A stretch of DNA of 32,950 bases from an uncultured Moraxella sp. (GTDB lineage: Bacteria; Pseudomonadota; Gammaproteobacteria; Pseudomonadales; Moraxellaceae). The notes under the pieces are model-generated. The model worked only from the letters and a program-made list of their open reading frames with translations, searched no databases and had not been told where the DNA came from. The position numbers and the translations under genes were made by a program. Location of the stretch: the NCBI GenBank assembly GCA_916720335.1, contig CAKAQU010000003.1, positions 1 through 32,950 of the forward strand, read 5' to 3'. Within the stretch, counting starts at the first letter, position 1, and each line of letters begins with the position of its first letter. Below, one piece after another: positions 7,648 to 15,464 of this stretch.

Positions 7648-9470
7648 TAGGTACGCTCCCCTTTTGATAGCCACATATCGCGCATGGATTGCCCTGCAAC
7701 CTGCATTGGATAAACGTGTTCAGTTCTATCAACATAAACATCAATAAACACCAGACCATCCATTTCAAGAGCAGCTTTTAATTCAGCTTCCATGGTTGCA
7801 GAATTGGTGATTTTTACGCCTTTATGTCCATAACTCTCGGCAAGTTTTACAAAATCTGGCAACGACTTCATATAAGACTGAGCATGACGAGCCTCATACA
7901 ACATATCTTGCCACTGTTTTACCATTCCAAGTTGGGCATTGTTTAAATTTAAAATTTTGACAGGCAAATTGTACTGCAAACAGGTAGAAAGTTCTTGGAT
8001 ATTCATCTGAATTGAACCTTCACCCGTGATGCATACCACAGTTTTTTCAGGAAATGCTAATTTTGCCGCCATAGCATAAGGCAAACCCACGCCCATTGTG
8101 CCTAAGCCACCAGAATTGAGCCATTGTCGTGGCGAATCGTATTTGTAATACAAAGCGGCAAACATCTGATGCTGACCAACATCCGAAGTAATGATGGCTT
8201 TACCATTTGTTAATTTATATAAGGTTTCCACAACACGCTGGGGTTTGATGGTGTGTAATTCGCCATCCCCGTCTTGGTCATAGCAAAGCCCATGACGTTT
8301 ACGCCATTCGTTAATTTGCCCCCACCAATCTGATAAAGCATGCTCATCCAAACGTTTTTGACTGCTTTGTAAAATAGCAAGCATTTCCATTAAAACGGGT
8401 TTGACATCACCAACAATTGGAATGTGAGCATTGATGGTTTTTGAGATACTAGCTGGGTCAACATCAATGTGAATGATGGTAGCGTTAGGACAGAATTTTT
8501 TAACGTTGTTGGTAACGCGGTCATCAAATCTTGCCCCTACCGCCAAAATAACATCACTGTGGTGCATGGTCATATTTGCTTCATAAGCACCATGCATCCC
8601 TAACATGCCCACAAACTGTGAATCAGACCCCGCAAAACAGCCAAGCCCCATCAATGTATTGGTAACGGGAAGATTCAACAATTTAGCAAGTTGGGTTAGC
8701 TCATTACTGGCATTGCCTAAAACTACCCCACCGCCTGCGTAAATGACTGGTCGTTTGGCAGACAGTAGTGTTTCAACCGCTTTTTTAATTTGTCCACTAT
8801 GACCTTTTAACGTAGGCTGATAAGAGCGAATATTTACCGAATCTGGCATATGATAAGCAAACTTATCAGCAGGATTGGTCATATCTTTAGGAATATCAAC
8901 CACTACAGGACCTGGTCTGCCCGACGATGCTACAAAAAAGGCTTTTTTAATGATTGTTGGAATTTCTTTGGGATCTCTGACTTGAAAGCTGTGTTTTACA
9001 ATAGGGCGAGAAATGCCAATCATATCACATTCTTGAAACGCGTCATCACCAATTAGTCCTGATGGCACCTGACCTGCCAATACCACCATGGGAATGGAAT
9101 CCATAAAGGCAGTCGCAATGGCGGTTACGGTGTTGGTAGCACCCGGTCCAGACGTTGCTAGCACCACGCCAGTTTTTCCTGTAACACGGCTATACGCATC
9201 TGCCATATGACCTGCAGCTTGCTCATGGCGAACTAAGATATGTTCAATTTTATCTTGTTTAAATAGCGCATCATAAATGTGCAAAACAGCACCGCCTGGG
9301 TAACCAAAAATATATTCAACCCCTTCATCAACTAGGGCTTGAACAAGTAAATCACCACCGGACATATGCACGGTCTCACCATTTTTTAAGGCGATTTGGT
9401 TGGCGTGAAACTGACTAAATACATCTTTTTGGGAGCTATGTCCCTGATTTTGGGCTGGTTGCTCTGTCAT
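7647..9470 (-). CDS. ilvI: Acetolactate synthase large subunit
   Basis: This thiamine-diphosphate enzyme condenses pyruvate with pyruvate or 2-ketobutyrate, the first common step of branched-chain amino acid synthesis. It has 607 residues. Glu83 in VRHEQAAGHMADAYSR is the ThDP-activating Glu. The C-terminal cofactor motif reads GEGSIQMNIQELST with GEG instead of GDG, a variant common in Pseudomonadales. The FAD-binding middle domain is intact. The N-terminus carries about 35 residues more than typical IlvI, before MSGGDLLVQALVDEG. The long start is kept because AAGGAAATAGGT precedes it and no ribosome site precedes the inner ATG. It is the first gene of the ilvIH block, with a long leader upstream. 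Confidence 0.96.
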   Translation of the reverse strand: MTEQPAQNQGHSSQKDVFSQFHANQIALKNGETVHMSGGDLLVQALVDEGVEYIFGYPGGAVLHIYDALFKQDKIEHILVRHEQAAGHMADAYSRVTGKTGVVLATSGPGATNTVTAIATAFMDSIPMVVLAGQVPSGLIGDDAFQECDMIGISRPIVKHSFQVRDPKEIPTIIKKAFFVASSGRPGPVVVDIPKDMTNPADKFAYHMPDSVNIRSYQPTLKGHSGQIKKAVETLLSAKRPVIYAGGGVVLGNASNELTQLAKLLNLPVTNTLMGLGCFAGSDSQFVGMLGMHGAYEANMTMHHSDVILAVGARFDDRVTNNVKKFCPNATIIHIDVDPASISKTINAHIPIVGDVKPVLMEMLAILQSSQKRLDEHALSDWWGQINEWRKRHGLCYDQDGDGELHTIKPQRVVETLYKLTNGKAIITSDVGQHQMFAALYYKYDSPRQWLNSGGLGTMGVGLPYAMAAKLAFPEKTVVCITGEGSIQMNIQELSTCLQYNLPVKILNLNNAQLGMVKQWQDMLYEARHAQSYMKSLPDFVKLAESYGHKGVKITNSATMEAELKAALEMDGLVFIDVYVDRTEHVYPMQVAGQSMRDMWLSKGERT

Positions 9471-9686
9471 ACCTATTTCCTTAATTTACCCAAAAAGGCA
9501 AACATACCTAAAAAATTAGCAAAATAGGCTTAACAAAACAAGAAAGGAGAAGCAAAGTTCTGATGTCTTGCTGGCTGATAAGCCTAAATGCAATGTCAAA
9601 TACCGCAATACAAAGGATAATTTATACTAAGTAATTTGACAAACGCAGTATCTGATAAATAACTACGCTGACCGAAAAACAATGCT
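9471..9686 (-). promoter_or_regulatory. ilvI leader with mutually exclusive hairpins
   Basis: The predicted leader is about 210 bases. On the minus strand TAGGCTTA (9586-9579) can pair with a close AGCC (9576-9573, GATA-type loop) or with a distal TAAGCCTA (9532-9525). The distal stem is followed by a T-rich stretch (TTTTGCTAATTTTTT). A 10-codon frame (9505-9473, MFAFLGKLRK) ends just before the ilvI ATG. The layout suggests transcription attenuation or another RNA switch, but no classic Ile/Val/Leu-rich leader peptide is seen. Confidence 0.35.
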
Positions 9687-9715
9687 ATCTTACCTTAAAA
9701 TAAACCATTTGCCAA
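9687..9715 (-). promoter_or_regulatory. Likely ilvIH promoter
   Basis: On the minus strand TTGGCA (9715-9710) and TAAGAT (9692-9687) are spaced by 17 bases. The -35 matches consensus at five of six positions and the -10 at four. It lies just past the nnr stop and predicts a leader of about 210 bases. Confidence 0.5.
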
Positions 9716-9734
9716 GAAGATTTCCCCAAATTTT

Positions 9735-11237
9735 TCAGCTAAATTTTTGATTGAGTATTTTGGTGATTGCTTTTGGCATTTGCACCGCTTCTAAGCCAAT
9801 TTTGGTTTTATTAGCTAAATAATCGCCTGCCAGTGCATGAATGCTAATCATGTCCAACAGGCTTAATTGTGGCTGAGATAATTTTAATCCACCAATTAAA
9901 CCTGCCAAAACATCACCCATGCCCGCTGTTGCCATGGCTGGATTGCCAAAGGCGCAAACGCCAATTTCACCCTTGTCGCATACCAAAGAGCCAGCGCCTT
10001 TTAGCACCCAAGTACCGCCAAATTTTTGAGATAATGCCTGCAGACTAAAAAGTCTATCTTGATTGATTGTTGGTGTTTTAGTATTTAGTAACCTTGCCGC
10101 TTCGCCATCATGAGGGGTTAAAATGATAAAATCTGGCAATTTTTGAGGATGTTTTGCTAAAAAATACAACGCATCGGCATCAAAAATAACGGTCTTTAGA
10201 GAGTAGCTTTGATAAATCATGGTAATCATACTTTGATAAACCTGCTTTGACCATGTATCGCGTCCAAGCCCCATGCCAAAAACCACTCCATCAATATCTA
10301 ACAAATAGTCTGCAAAAGACTGCCTATCAAAAATATCATTCATGTCTTTAACCATCACATTTGGACTGTGCGCCAAGATAGCACTATGGTGATTTTTATG
10401 ACACATCACCGTAACCTTGCCTACACCGCAAGCCATCGCTGTCACGCCTGCCATCAGTGCTGCACCACCCATATTTTGATGACCTCCAATGATTAAAAGA
10501 TGACCAAAATCACCTTTATGAGCATGATTTGCCCTTGGAACAATATCAGGATAACACGTATCTATAGTAGCAATGCTGGTCAATTGCTCATCTTTTGGAA
10601 TCAAAGGAATTAAAACCGTTTTTCCTGCGTAGGTTTTACCCTGACCTATGAGCAGCCCAAGCTTTAATCCCATCACACACAATGTAAAATCTGCATGAAT
10701 ACATATTGGCATTGGGACTGCAGTATCAGGATGTAAACCACTAGGAATGTCTATAGCGATTTTTATGCCTGATTGTTGGTTAAAATTTTGAATAACTTGC
10801 TGATAAGTATCATCTAATGGTTGATTTAAACCATTACCAAACAATGCATCAATATGGACGTCAAAACCATCATTAACTGTATTATTTTGAATTGGCACAC
10901 CAAGTTTTTCAGCAAAAGCCCGAGCGGTTTGACAATCTTGGCTTTTAGCGTCAAATGGTGCATAAATTTTCACCCAATGATTTTGTTGTTTTAAATAACT
11001 GGCTATCAAATAACCATCGCCGCCATTATTGCCCACACCACACCACACAAGTATTTTAGGGTTGGATAATTGTTGATGATTGATAAAATTAGTAATTTTT
11101 TCACTCATCATCATTGCTGCTTGCTGCATCAGTCCAAACGATGAATTTCCCGCCAAAAACCAACGACTTTCCCACATTTTGATTTGCTCGGCGGTATAAA
11201 TTGGATATTTTTTAGGGGCATGATATAAAGTATGCAT
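9735..11237 (-). CDS. nnr: Bifunctional NAD(P)H-hydrate epimerase and dehydratase
   Basis: This enzyme repairs hydrated, damaged NADH and NADPH. The N-terminal YjeF domain (about 10-215) epimerises R-NAD(P)HX; GVGNNGGDGYLIASYL near 67-82 is its glycine-rich signature. The C-terminal ribokinase-like domain (about 230-500) dehydrates S-NAD(P)HX using ADP or ATP. It shows GHLLIIGGHQNMGGAALMAG, LTPHDGEAARLL and the GMGDVLAGLIGG motif near 440-452. The fused length of 500 is typical. AAAGGAG lies 8 bases before the ATG. It follows ruvB by 55 bases on the same strand and is probably cotranscribed. The family dehydratase uses ADP in bacteria (NnrD). Confidence 0.94.
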   Translation of the reverse strand: MHTLYHAPKKYPIYTAEQIKMWESRWFLAGNSSFGLMQQAAMMMSEKITNFINHQQLSNPKILVWCGVGNNGGDGYLIASYLKQQNHWVKIYAPFDAKSQDCQTARAFAEKLGVPIQNNTVNDGFDVHIDALFGNGLNQPLDDTYQQVIQNFNQQSGIKIAIDIPSGLHPDTAVPMPICIHADFTLCVMGLKLGLLIGQGKTYAGKTVLIPLIPKDEQLTSIATIDTCYPDIVPRANHAHKGDFGHLLIIGGHQNMGGAALMAGVTAMACGVGKVTVMCHKNHHSAILAHSPNVMVKDMNDIFDRQSFADYLLDIDGVVFGMGLGRDTWSKQVYQSMITMIYQSYSLKTVIFDADALYFLAKHPQKLPDFIILTPHDGEAARLLNTKTPTINQDRLFSLQALSQKFGGTWVLKGAGSLVCDKGEIGVCAFGNPAMATAGMGDVLAGLIGGLKLSQPQLSLLDMISIHALAGDYLANKTKIGLEAVQMPKAITKILNQKFS

Positions 11238-11292
11238 GATGGGTCTCCTTTGATTTTGGATTATTTTTCAATATTTGCAATGCAACCTATTT

Positions 11293-12297
11293 TTAGAGTA
11301 AAAAATAACCCGATTCTATTAAAACTTGGTGAGCTTTATCCAATAAAATCCGACCTTTGGGTGTTCTTTGGATATAACCTTGCTGAATCAGATATGGCTC
11401 AATCACATCCTCTAACGTGCCTTTGTCTTCTGCCATCGCTGCCGCTATTGCTTCTACACCAGCAGGTCTGTTTAAAAAACGTTCTTTTAACATAAATAAA
11501 TAACGTCTATCCAAATCATCCAGCCCCTGCTTATCAACTGATAACATATCTAATGCAAGGCTTGCCATTTGGTCAGTAATGATACCATCGCCTTTGACTT
11601 CAGCATAATCACGCACTCGTCGCAAAAGGCGATTGGCAATGCGTGGTGTGCCACGACTTCGATGAGCAACCTCTTTGGCACCCTCTTGTTTTATGATGAC
11701 GTTCATTAATTTTGATGAACGTTGAATAATGGCGGTCAAATCTTGAACATTATAAAACTCCAATCTTTGGATAATTCCAAAGCGGTCACGCAGTGGCGAT
11801 GTCAAAAGTCCTGCCCGAGTTGTTGCTGCAACCAATGTAAATGGTGGTAAATCCAATTTGATAGAACGGGCGCCGACGCCTTCACCAATCATAATATCCA
11901 GCTGAAAATCTTCCATAGCAGGATACAAAATCTCCTCAATAGCTGGACTTAGTCGGTGGATTTCATCAATAAATAAGACATCATTTTCTTCTAAATTTGT
12001 CAGCAGCGCCGCCAAATCACCCGCCCGCTCTAAAACAGGTCCTGATGTCGCTTTTAAATTTGCACCCATTTCATTAGTGATAATATTGGCAAGAGTTGTT
12101 TTACCAAGTCCGGGCGGTCCAAAAATCAGCGTATGGTCTAAAGATTCGCAACGTTTTTTAGCAGCTTTAATAAAAACCTTCATCTGCTCACATACTTTTG
12201 GCTGCCCAATGTACTCGGATAAAAACTGGGGGCGAATAGCTCGGTCAAAAGCATCCTCTTTTTTGGTATTAGGGTCAATTAAGCGATTTTGCGTCAT
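11293..12297 (-). CDS. ruvB: Holliday junction branch-migration ATPase RuvB
   Basis: This hexameric AAA+ motor drives branch migration of Holliday junctions together with RuvA in recombinational repair. The 334-residue length is standard. Walker A (GPPGLGKTTLA, near 60-70), Walker B (FIDEIHRL), sensor 1 (AATTRAG) and the arginine-finger region (SPLRDRFGI) are present, followed by the winged-helix DNA-binding tail (about 260-334) ending in FLL. ruvA and ruvC are not adjacent in this window. A promoter with a perfect TATAAT lies just upstream. There is no clear ribosome site before the ATG at 12297. Confidence 0.97.
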   Translation of the reverse strand: MTQNRLIDPNTKKEDAFDRAIRPQFLSEYIGQPKVCEQMKVFIKAAKKRCESLDHTLIFGPPGLGKTTLANIITNEMGANLKATSGPVLERAGDLAALLTNLEENDVLFIDEIHRLSPAIEEILYPAMEDFQLDIMIGEGVGARSIKLDLPPFTLVAATTRAGLLTSPLRDRFGIIQRLEFYNVQDLTAIIQRSSKLMNVIIKQEGAKEVAHRSRGTPRIANRLLRRVRDYAEVKGDGIITDQMASLALDMLSVDKQGLDDLDRRYLFMLKERFLNRPAGVEAIAAAMAEDKGTLEDVIEPYLIQQGYIQRTPKGRILLDKAHQVLIESGYFLL

Positions 12298-12329
12298 AAC
12301 GTAACTAAATGATAATTTACACGTTCGTC

Positions 12330-12358
12330 ATTATAAAAAATTTTGGGTTTTTTGTCTT
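12330..12358 (-). promoter_or_regulatory. ruvB-nnr promoter
   Basis: On the minus strand AAGACA (12358-12353), a 17-base spacer and a perfect TATAAT (12335-12330) precede ruvB by about 33 bases. Confidence 0.65.
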
Positions 12359-12458
12359 TGCGTTGGATTAAATTTAACAAATTATTTTAATTTTAATCAA
12401 ATTTATCCAGATAAACCACTTTGATTAAATATTGCTATTGTGTTACCAATCGCTTGTT

Positions 12459-12487
12459 TTGACTACAGTATTTCTACATTTTTTTAT
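12459..12487 (+). promoter_or_regulatory. Likely promoter of the secreted-protein gene
   Basis: TTGACT (12459-12464, five of six to consensus), a 17-base spacer and TTTTAT (12482-12487, four of six) lie upstream of the gene that starts at 12521 or 12554. Confidence 0.45.
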
Positions 12488-12553
12488 CATTTATCAGGGA
12501 TTTTTTTTGGATAAAGCAGTATGATACGTTCATTCTGTTGTATGGGGTTATTT

Positions 12554-13003
12554 ATGATAAATACTGAACAAATTTTATCCATTTTTTCTATAAAATGGGC
12601 AAATTTCAACCATAAGGTCAGCAAAGTTTTGGGAATCGGTATGATTTTTGCTTATATACTGAGCAGCACCGCTTCTGCCCAAAATCCAAACTTACGTATG
12701 CCAGAAAAAATTCCAGCCAGTAAAACCAATCACTATATGCTTGCCTTAGTGCAAAATCTATCTGAAATTTGTCCGCCAATGCTCAACGCCAAACAAAAAC
12801 AACAATTCAATGAAGCTTATCAAAATCAATTAAAAATCTTTATGCCAGACGTATCCGACCCAAAAGAAACATTGCGCTACCTAAATACTCAAAATGACTA
12901 TAAAGAAGTCTTACAGGGAGTGCGTGCATGGACAGCTAGTTTTCCACCAAGTGAAAATAAAGAATTGTGTCAAGAGTTCGCCCAAGCCTCGATTACCTTT
13001 TAA
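12554..13003 (+). CDS. Unknown exported protein
   Basis: A small protein of 149 residues (160 if translation begins at ATG 12521). The N-terminus has a basic stretch, a hydrophobic core (VLGIGMIFAYIL) and a likely signal-peptidase site after STASA, so the mature part of about 106 residues should be periplasmic or outer. The mature part has two Cys (in EICPPM and NKELCQEF), which could form a disulfide. It also has a Lys/Gln-rich helical stretch. I do not recognise the family. The ATG at 12554 has GGGG 6 bases upstream; the one at 12521 has GGAT 8 bases upstream, so the start is open. It precedes a D,D-carboxypeptidase gene on the same strand by 134 bases. Confidence 0.65.
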   Translation: MINTEQILSIFSIKWANFNHKVSKVLGIGMIFAYILSSTASAQNPNLRMPEKIPASKTNHYMLALVQNLSEICPPMLNAKQKQQFNEAYQNQLKIFMPDVSDPKETLRYLNTQNDYKEVLQGVRAWTASFPPSENKELCQEFAQASITF

Positions 13004-13010
13004 CATTGGC

Positions 13011-13079
13011 GCAAAATTTGCATAAAATTTAACCTTAATTTGTACAAAATTTGTATAAATTATTTTAACTTCTGAAGTT
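13011..13079. promoter_or_regulatory. Three small palindromes upstream of dacC
   Basis: Three odd-centred palindromes lie in a row: GCAAAATTTGC (13011-13021), TACAAAATTTGTA (13043-13055) and AACTTCTGAAGTT (13067-13079). The first two share CAAAATTTG and sit 33 bases apart, about three helical turns. The third falls between a weak -35 (TTTTAA) and a -10 (TATAGT, 13086-13091). They could be regulator sites, but no regulator can be named. Confidence 0.35.
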
Positions 13080-13137
13080 TTTTGTTATAGTTTCCACTTT
13101 TTTCTCCTGCTTATTTTTTGGCTTATTTTTTTGGTTT

Positions 13138-14316
13138 ATGGTTATGATGTTTGTAAAAAAACCTTTATTGTTGAGTTTATTTGTATTAGGTAATGCTTGC
13201 TTGACAAACAACGTCTGGGCAGATAATGATAATGGCATTAATCCACCCGTGCAAGATAACGCAGCATACATTCTTATGGATTATGATACAGGAACAATTT
13301 TGGCTCAGCATAATGCTGACACACCATTACCGCCTGCTTCTTTAACCAAAATGATGACAAGCTATTTATTAGAACAACGTTTATCATCTGGTGAAATATC
13401 AGAAGATACGCCCATTAAAGTGGATGAAAACGCATGGTGTCGTGGCTCAAGCAGTGAATCGTGTATGTACATTCCTTTAAATGAATCAGCCAAAGCCATT
13501 GATATGTTACGTGGAATTATTATTCAGTCTGGCAATGATGCATCAAAAGCCGTTGCTCAGCATATCGCTGGCTCTGAATCGGCTTTTGCTGCTTTGATGA
13601 ACGATGAAGCTGCCAAATTAGGCATGACCAATACCAAATTTGAAAACGCTACTGGTATGCCATCCGCCAATCATCGCGCCAGTGCTAAAGATTTAGCAAT
13701 ATTATCACGAGCAATCATCAAAAATAGTGGGCAGTATTATAAAATTTATAGTGAAAAAGAATTCACCTACAATAACATCAAGCAAGAAAATCGCAACGCC
13801 TTATTATTTAGCGATTCAACTGTAGACGGCTTAAAAACTGGTCATACAGGTGAGTCTGGATTCTCTTTGGCAGCATCCAGCCAAAAAGATAATATGCGTC
13901 TAATTGCGGTGGTTATGGGCGCTAAAAGTATGAAGGCGCGCGCCGATGAAACACGAGAGTTGCTTAATTTTGGATTTGGGCATTTTCATAACATCGTTGT
14001 TGCTCCAAAAGGTCAATCAGCAGGCGATGCCACTGTTCGATATGGTGAGCACAAAACCGTTAAAACAGAGGTTGCTGAAAACCTAAAAGTTCTTGCCATC
14101 AAAACCCAAAAACCCAATATTTCTGCCGTCATTCGCCTTAATGACAACATCACCGCTCCCATCAAAAAAGGGCAAGAATTAGGGCAAGCTTTGGCAGTGA
14201 TTGATGGTAAAACTATTACTAGTGTGCCTATCATTGCTACCGAAGACGTGGCTGAGGCAGGTTTTGTCAGTCGTATGTGGGAAGGTTTGGTTGATTGGGT
14301 AAAAGGATTTTTTTAA
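13138..14316 (+). CDS. dacC: D-alanyl-D-alanine carboxypeptidase (PBP5/6 family)
   Basis: This periplasmic, membrane-tethered serine peptidase trims the terminal D-Ala from peptidoglycan stem peptides. It has 392 residues. The signal peptide ends near NNVWA-DN. The penicillin-binding motifs are all present: SLTK (Ser68-Lys71), SGN (131-133) and KTG (233-235). The C-terminal domain (about 285-380) is the PBP5 beta-domain, and the amphipathic tail GLVDWVKGFF fits membrane anchoring. Two Cys (101 and 109) flank a loop after DENAW, an unusual pair in this family. Alternative starts at 13144 and 13147 are possible, since no strong ribosome site decides. Symbol dacA or dacC cannot be separated by eye. 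Confidence 0.9.
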   Translation: MVMMFVKKPLLLSLFVLGNACLTNNVWADNDNGINPPVQDNAAYILMDYDTGTILAQHNADTPLPPASLTKMMTSYLLEQRLSSGEISEDTPIKVDENAWCRGSSSESCMYIPLNESAKAIDMLRGIIIQSGNDASKAVAQHIAGSESAFAALMNDEAAKLGMTNTKFENATGMPSANHRASAKDLAILSRAIIKNSGQYYKIYSEKEFTYNNIKQENRNALLFSDSTVDGLKTGHTGESGFSLAASSQKDNMRLIAVVMGAKSMKARADETRELLNFGFGHFHNIVVAPKGQSAGDATVRYGEHKTVKTEVAENLKVLAIKTQKPNISAVIRLNDNITAPIKKGQELGQALAVIDGKTITSVPIIATEDVAEAGFVSRMWEGLVDWVKGFF

Positions 14317-14347
14317 TCCATTTTACCTTTATACAAATAAAACACTT

Positions 14348-14386
14348 ATAAAAGCTGATTATGAATAATAATTGGCTTTTATTTTG
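14348..14386 (+). terminator. Terminator after dacC
   Basis: A 15-bp stem (ATAAAAGCTGATTAT with ATAATTGGCTTTTAT, two G-U pairs) has a 5-base loop and is followed by TTT. It separates dacC from hemB. Confidence 0.7.
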
Positions 14387-14412
14387 GTATTTTTTAAGAT
14401 AATTTTTTGATA

Positions 14413-14427
14413 TGATAATGATTGTCA
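14413..14427. promoter_or_regulatory. Fur box upstream of hemB
   Basis: TGATAATGATTGTCA matches the 7-1-7 Fur consensus TGATAATnATTATCA at all but one base. It is 30 bases before the hemB ATG, where it would overlap the promoter, so iron-loaded Fur could repress hemB. A GATAAT -10 lies inside the box. Confidence 0.6.
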
Positions 14428-14456
14428 ATTCTTTAAAATGATTAAACGGAAAAATT

Positions 14457-15464
14457 ATGAACTATACTTTTAATCGCACCTATCCTGCCACTCGCTTACG
14501 CCGACTTAGAGTATCAGACAGCATTCGTGATATGGTTGCCGAAACCCATCTAAAACCTTGTCATCTGATTGCGCCTGTATTTGTACTTGATGGTAAAAAC
14601 CGCAAAGAAAGCATTGCAAGTATGCCTGATGTTTGGCGACTTTCCATTGATTTGCTGATTGATTATGCCAAAGAATTATCTAAGGTTGGGGTCAACATGG
14701 TGGATATTTTTCCTGTCATTCAGCCCAGTCTTAAAACACCAACTGGTGAAGAGGCTTACCGTCTAAATACGTTAGCCTGTCAAGCAGTGAGTGCCTTAAA
14801 GGATGCGTTGCCTGATATGATTGTCATGACCGATGTTGCTCTTGACCCTTACACCACACACGGTCAAGATGGTATTATTGATGAAACAGGCTATGTGATT
14901 AATGATGTTACCACTGAAGCTCTTATCAAACAAACCCTTGCTCACGCCAAAGCAGGAGCTGATATTATTTCACCAAGCGACATGATGGATGGTCGCATTG
15001 GTGCGATGCGAAACGCCTTGGAAAATAACGACTTTGTGAATACCGCTATCATGGCATATTCTGCTAAATACGCATCGGCTTATTACGGTCCATTTCGTGA
15101 TGCAGTTGGTAGCAGTGGCAATTTAAAAGGACATAAAAAACAATACCAAATGAACCCTGCCAACCGTGCTGAAGCCTTGCATGAAGTAGCTTTGGATATT
15201 AATGAAGGGGCGGATATGGTCATGGTAAAACCAGGTCAGCCCTACTTGGATGTGGTGCGTGAAGTCAAAGACGCGTTTGGTATACCAACGTTTGCCTATC
15301 AAGTATCAGGTGAATACGCCATGCATAAAGCGGCTATTAATAATGGTTGGCTTAGTCAAGAAGTGATTTTAGAGAGTTTATTAGGTTTTCGCCGGGCAGG
15401 TTGTGATGGAATCTTAAGTTATTTTGCTTTAGAAGCAGGAAAAATGCTCAATGATTTACACTGA
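14457..15464 (+). CDS. hemB: Delta-aminolevulinic acid dehydratase (porphobilinogen synthase)
   Basis: This enzyme condenses two 5-aminolevulinate molecules into porphobilinogen, the second dedicated step of heme synthesis. It has 335 residues. The two Schiff-base lysines are Lys204 (YSAKYASAYYGPFR) and Lys258 (MVMVKPGQPYLD). The metal-site segment reads DVALDPYTTHGQDG instead of the Cys-rich zinc form, so it belongs to the Mg-activated Pseudomonas type. A near-perfect Fur box lies over its promoter. Its last 14 bases overlap the start of the next gene, so the downstream nucleotidyltransferase pair is probably read from the same transcript. Confidence 0.97.
   Translation: MNYTFNRTYPATRLRRLRVSDSIRDMVAETHLKPCHLIAPVFVLDGKNRKESIASMPDVWRLSIDLLIDYAKELSKVGVNMVDIFPVIQPSLKTPTGEEAYRLNTLACQAVSALKDALPDMIVMTDVALDPYTTHGQDGIIDETGYVINDVTTEALIKQTLAHAKAGADIISPSDMMDGRIGAMRNALENNDFVNTAIMAYSAKYASAYYGPFRDAVGSSGNLKGHKKQYQMNPANRAEALHEVALDINEGADMVMVKPGQPYLDVVREVKDAFGIPTFAYQVSGEYAMHKAAINNGWLSQEVILESLLGFRRAGCDGILSYFALEAGKMLNDLH

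Noticed and set aside
9597..9640. Second ilvI promoter using TTGTCA or TTGACA in the leader
   Set aside because: Good -35 words occur, but no acceptable -10 sits 16-18 bases after either of them.
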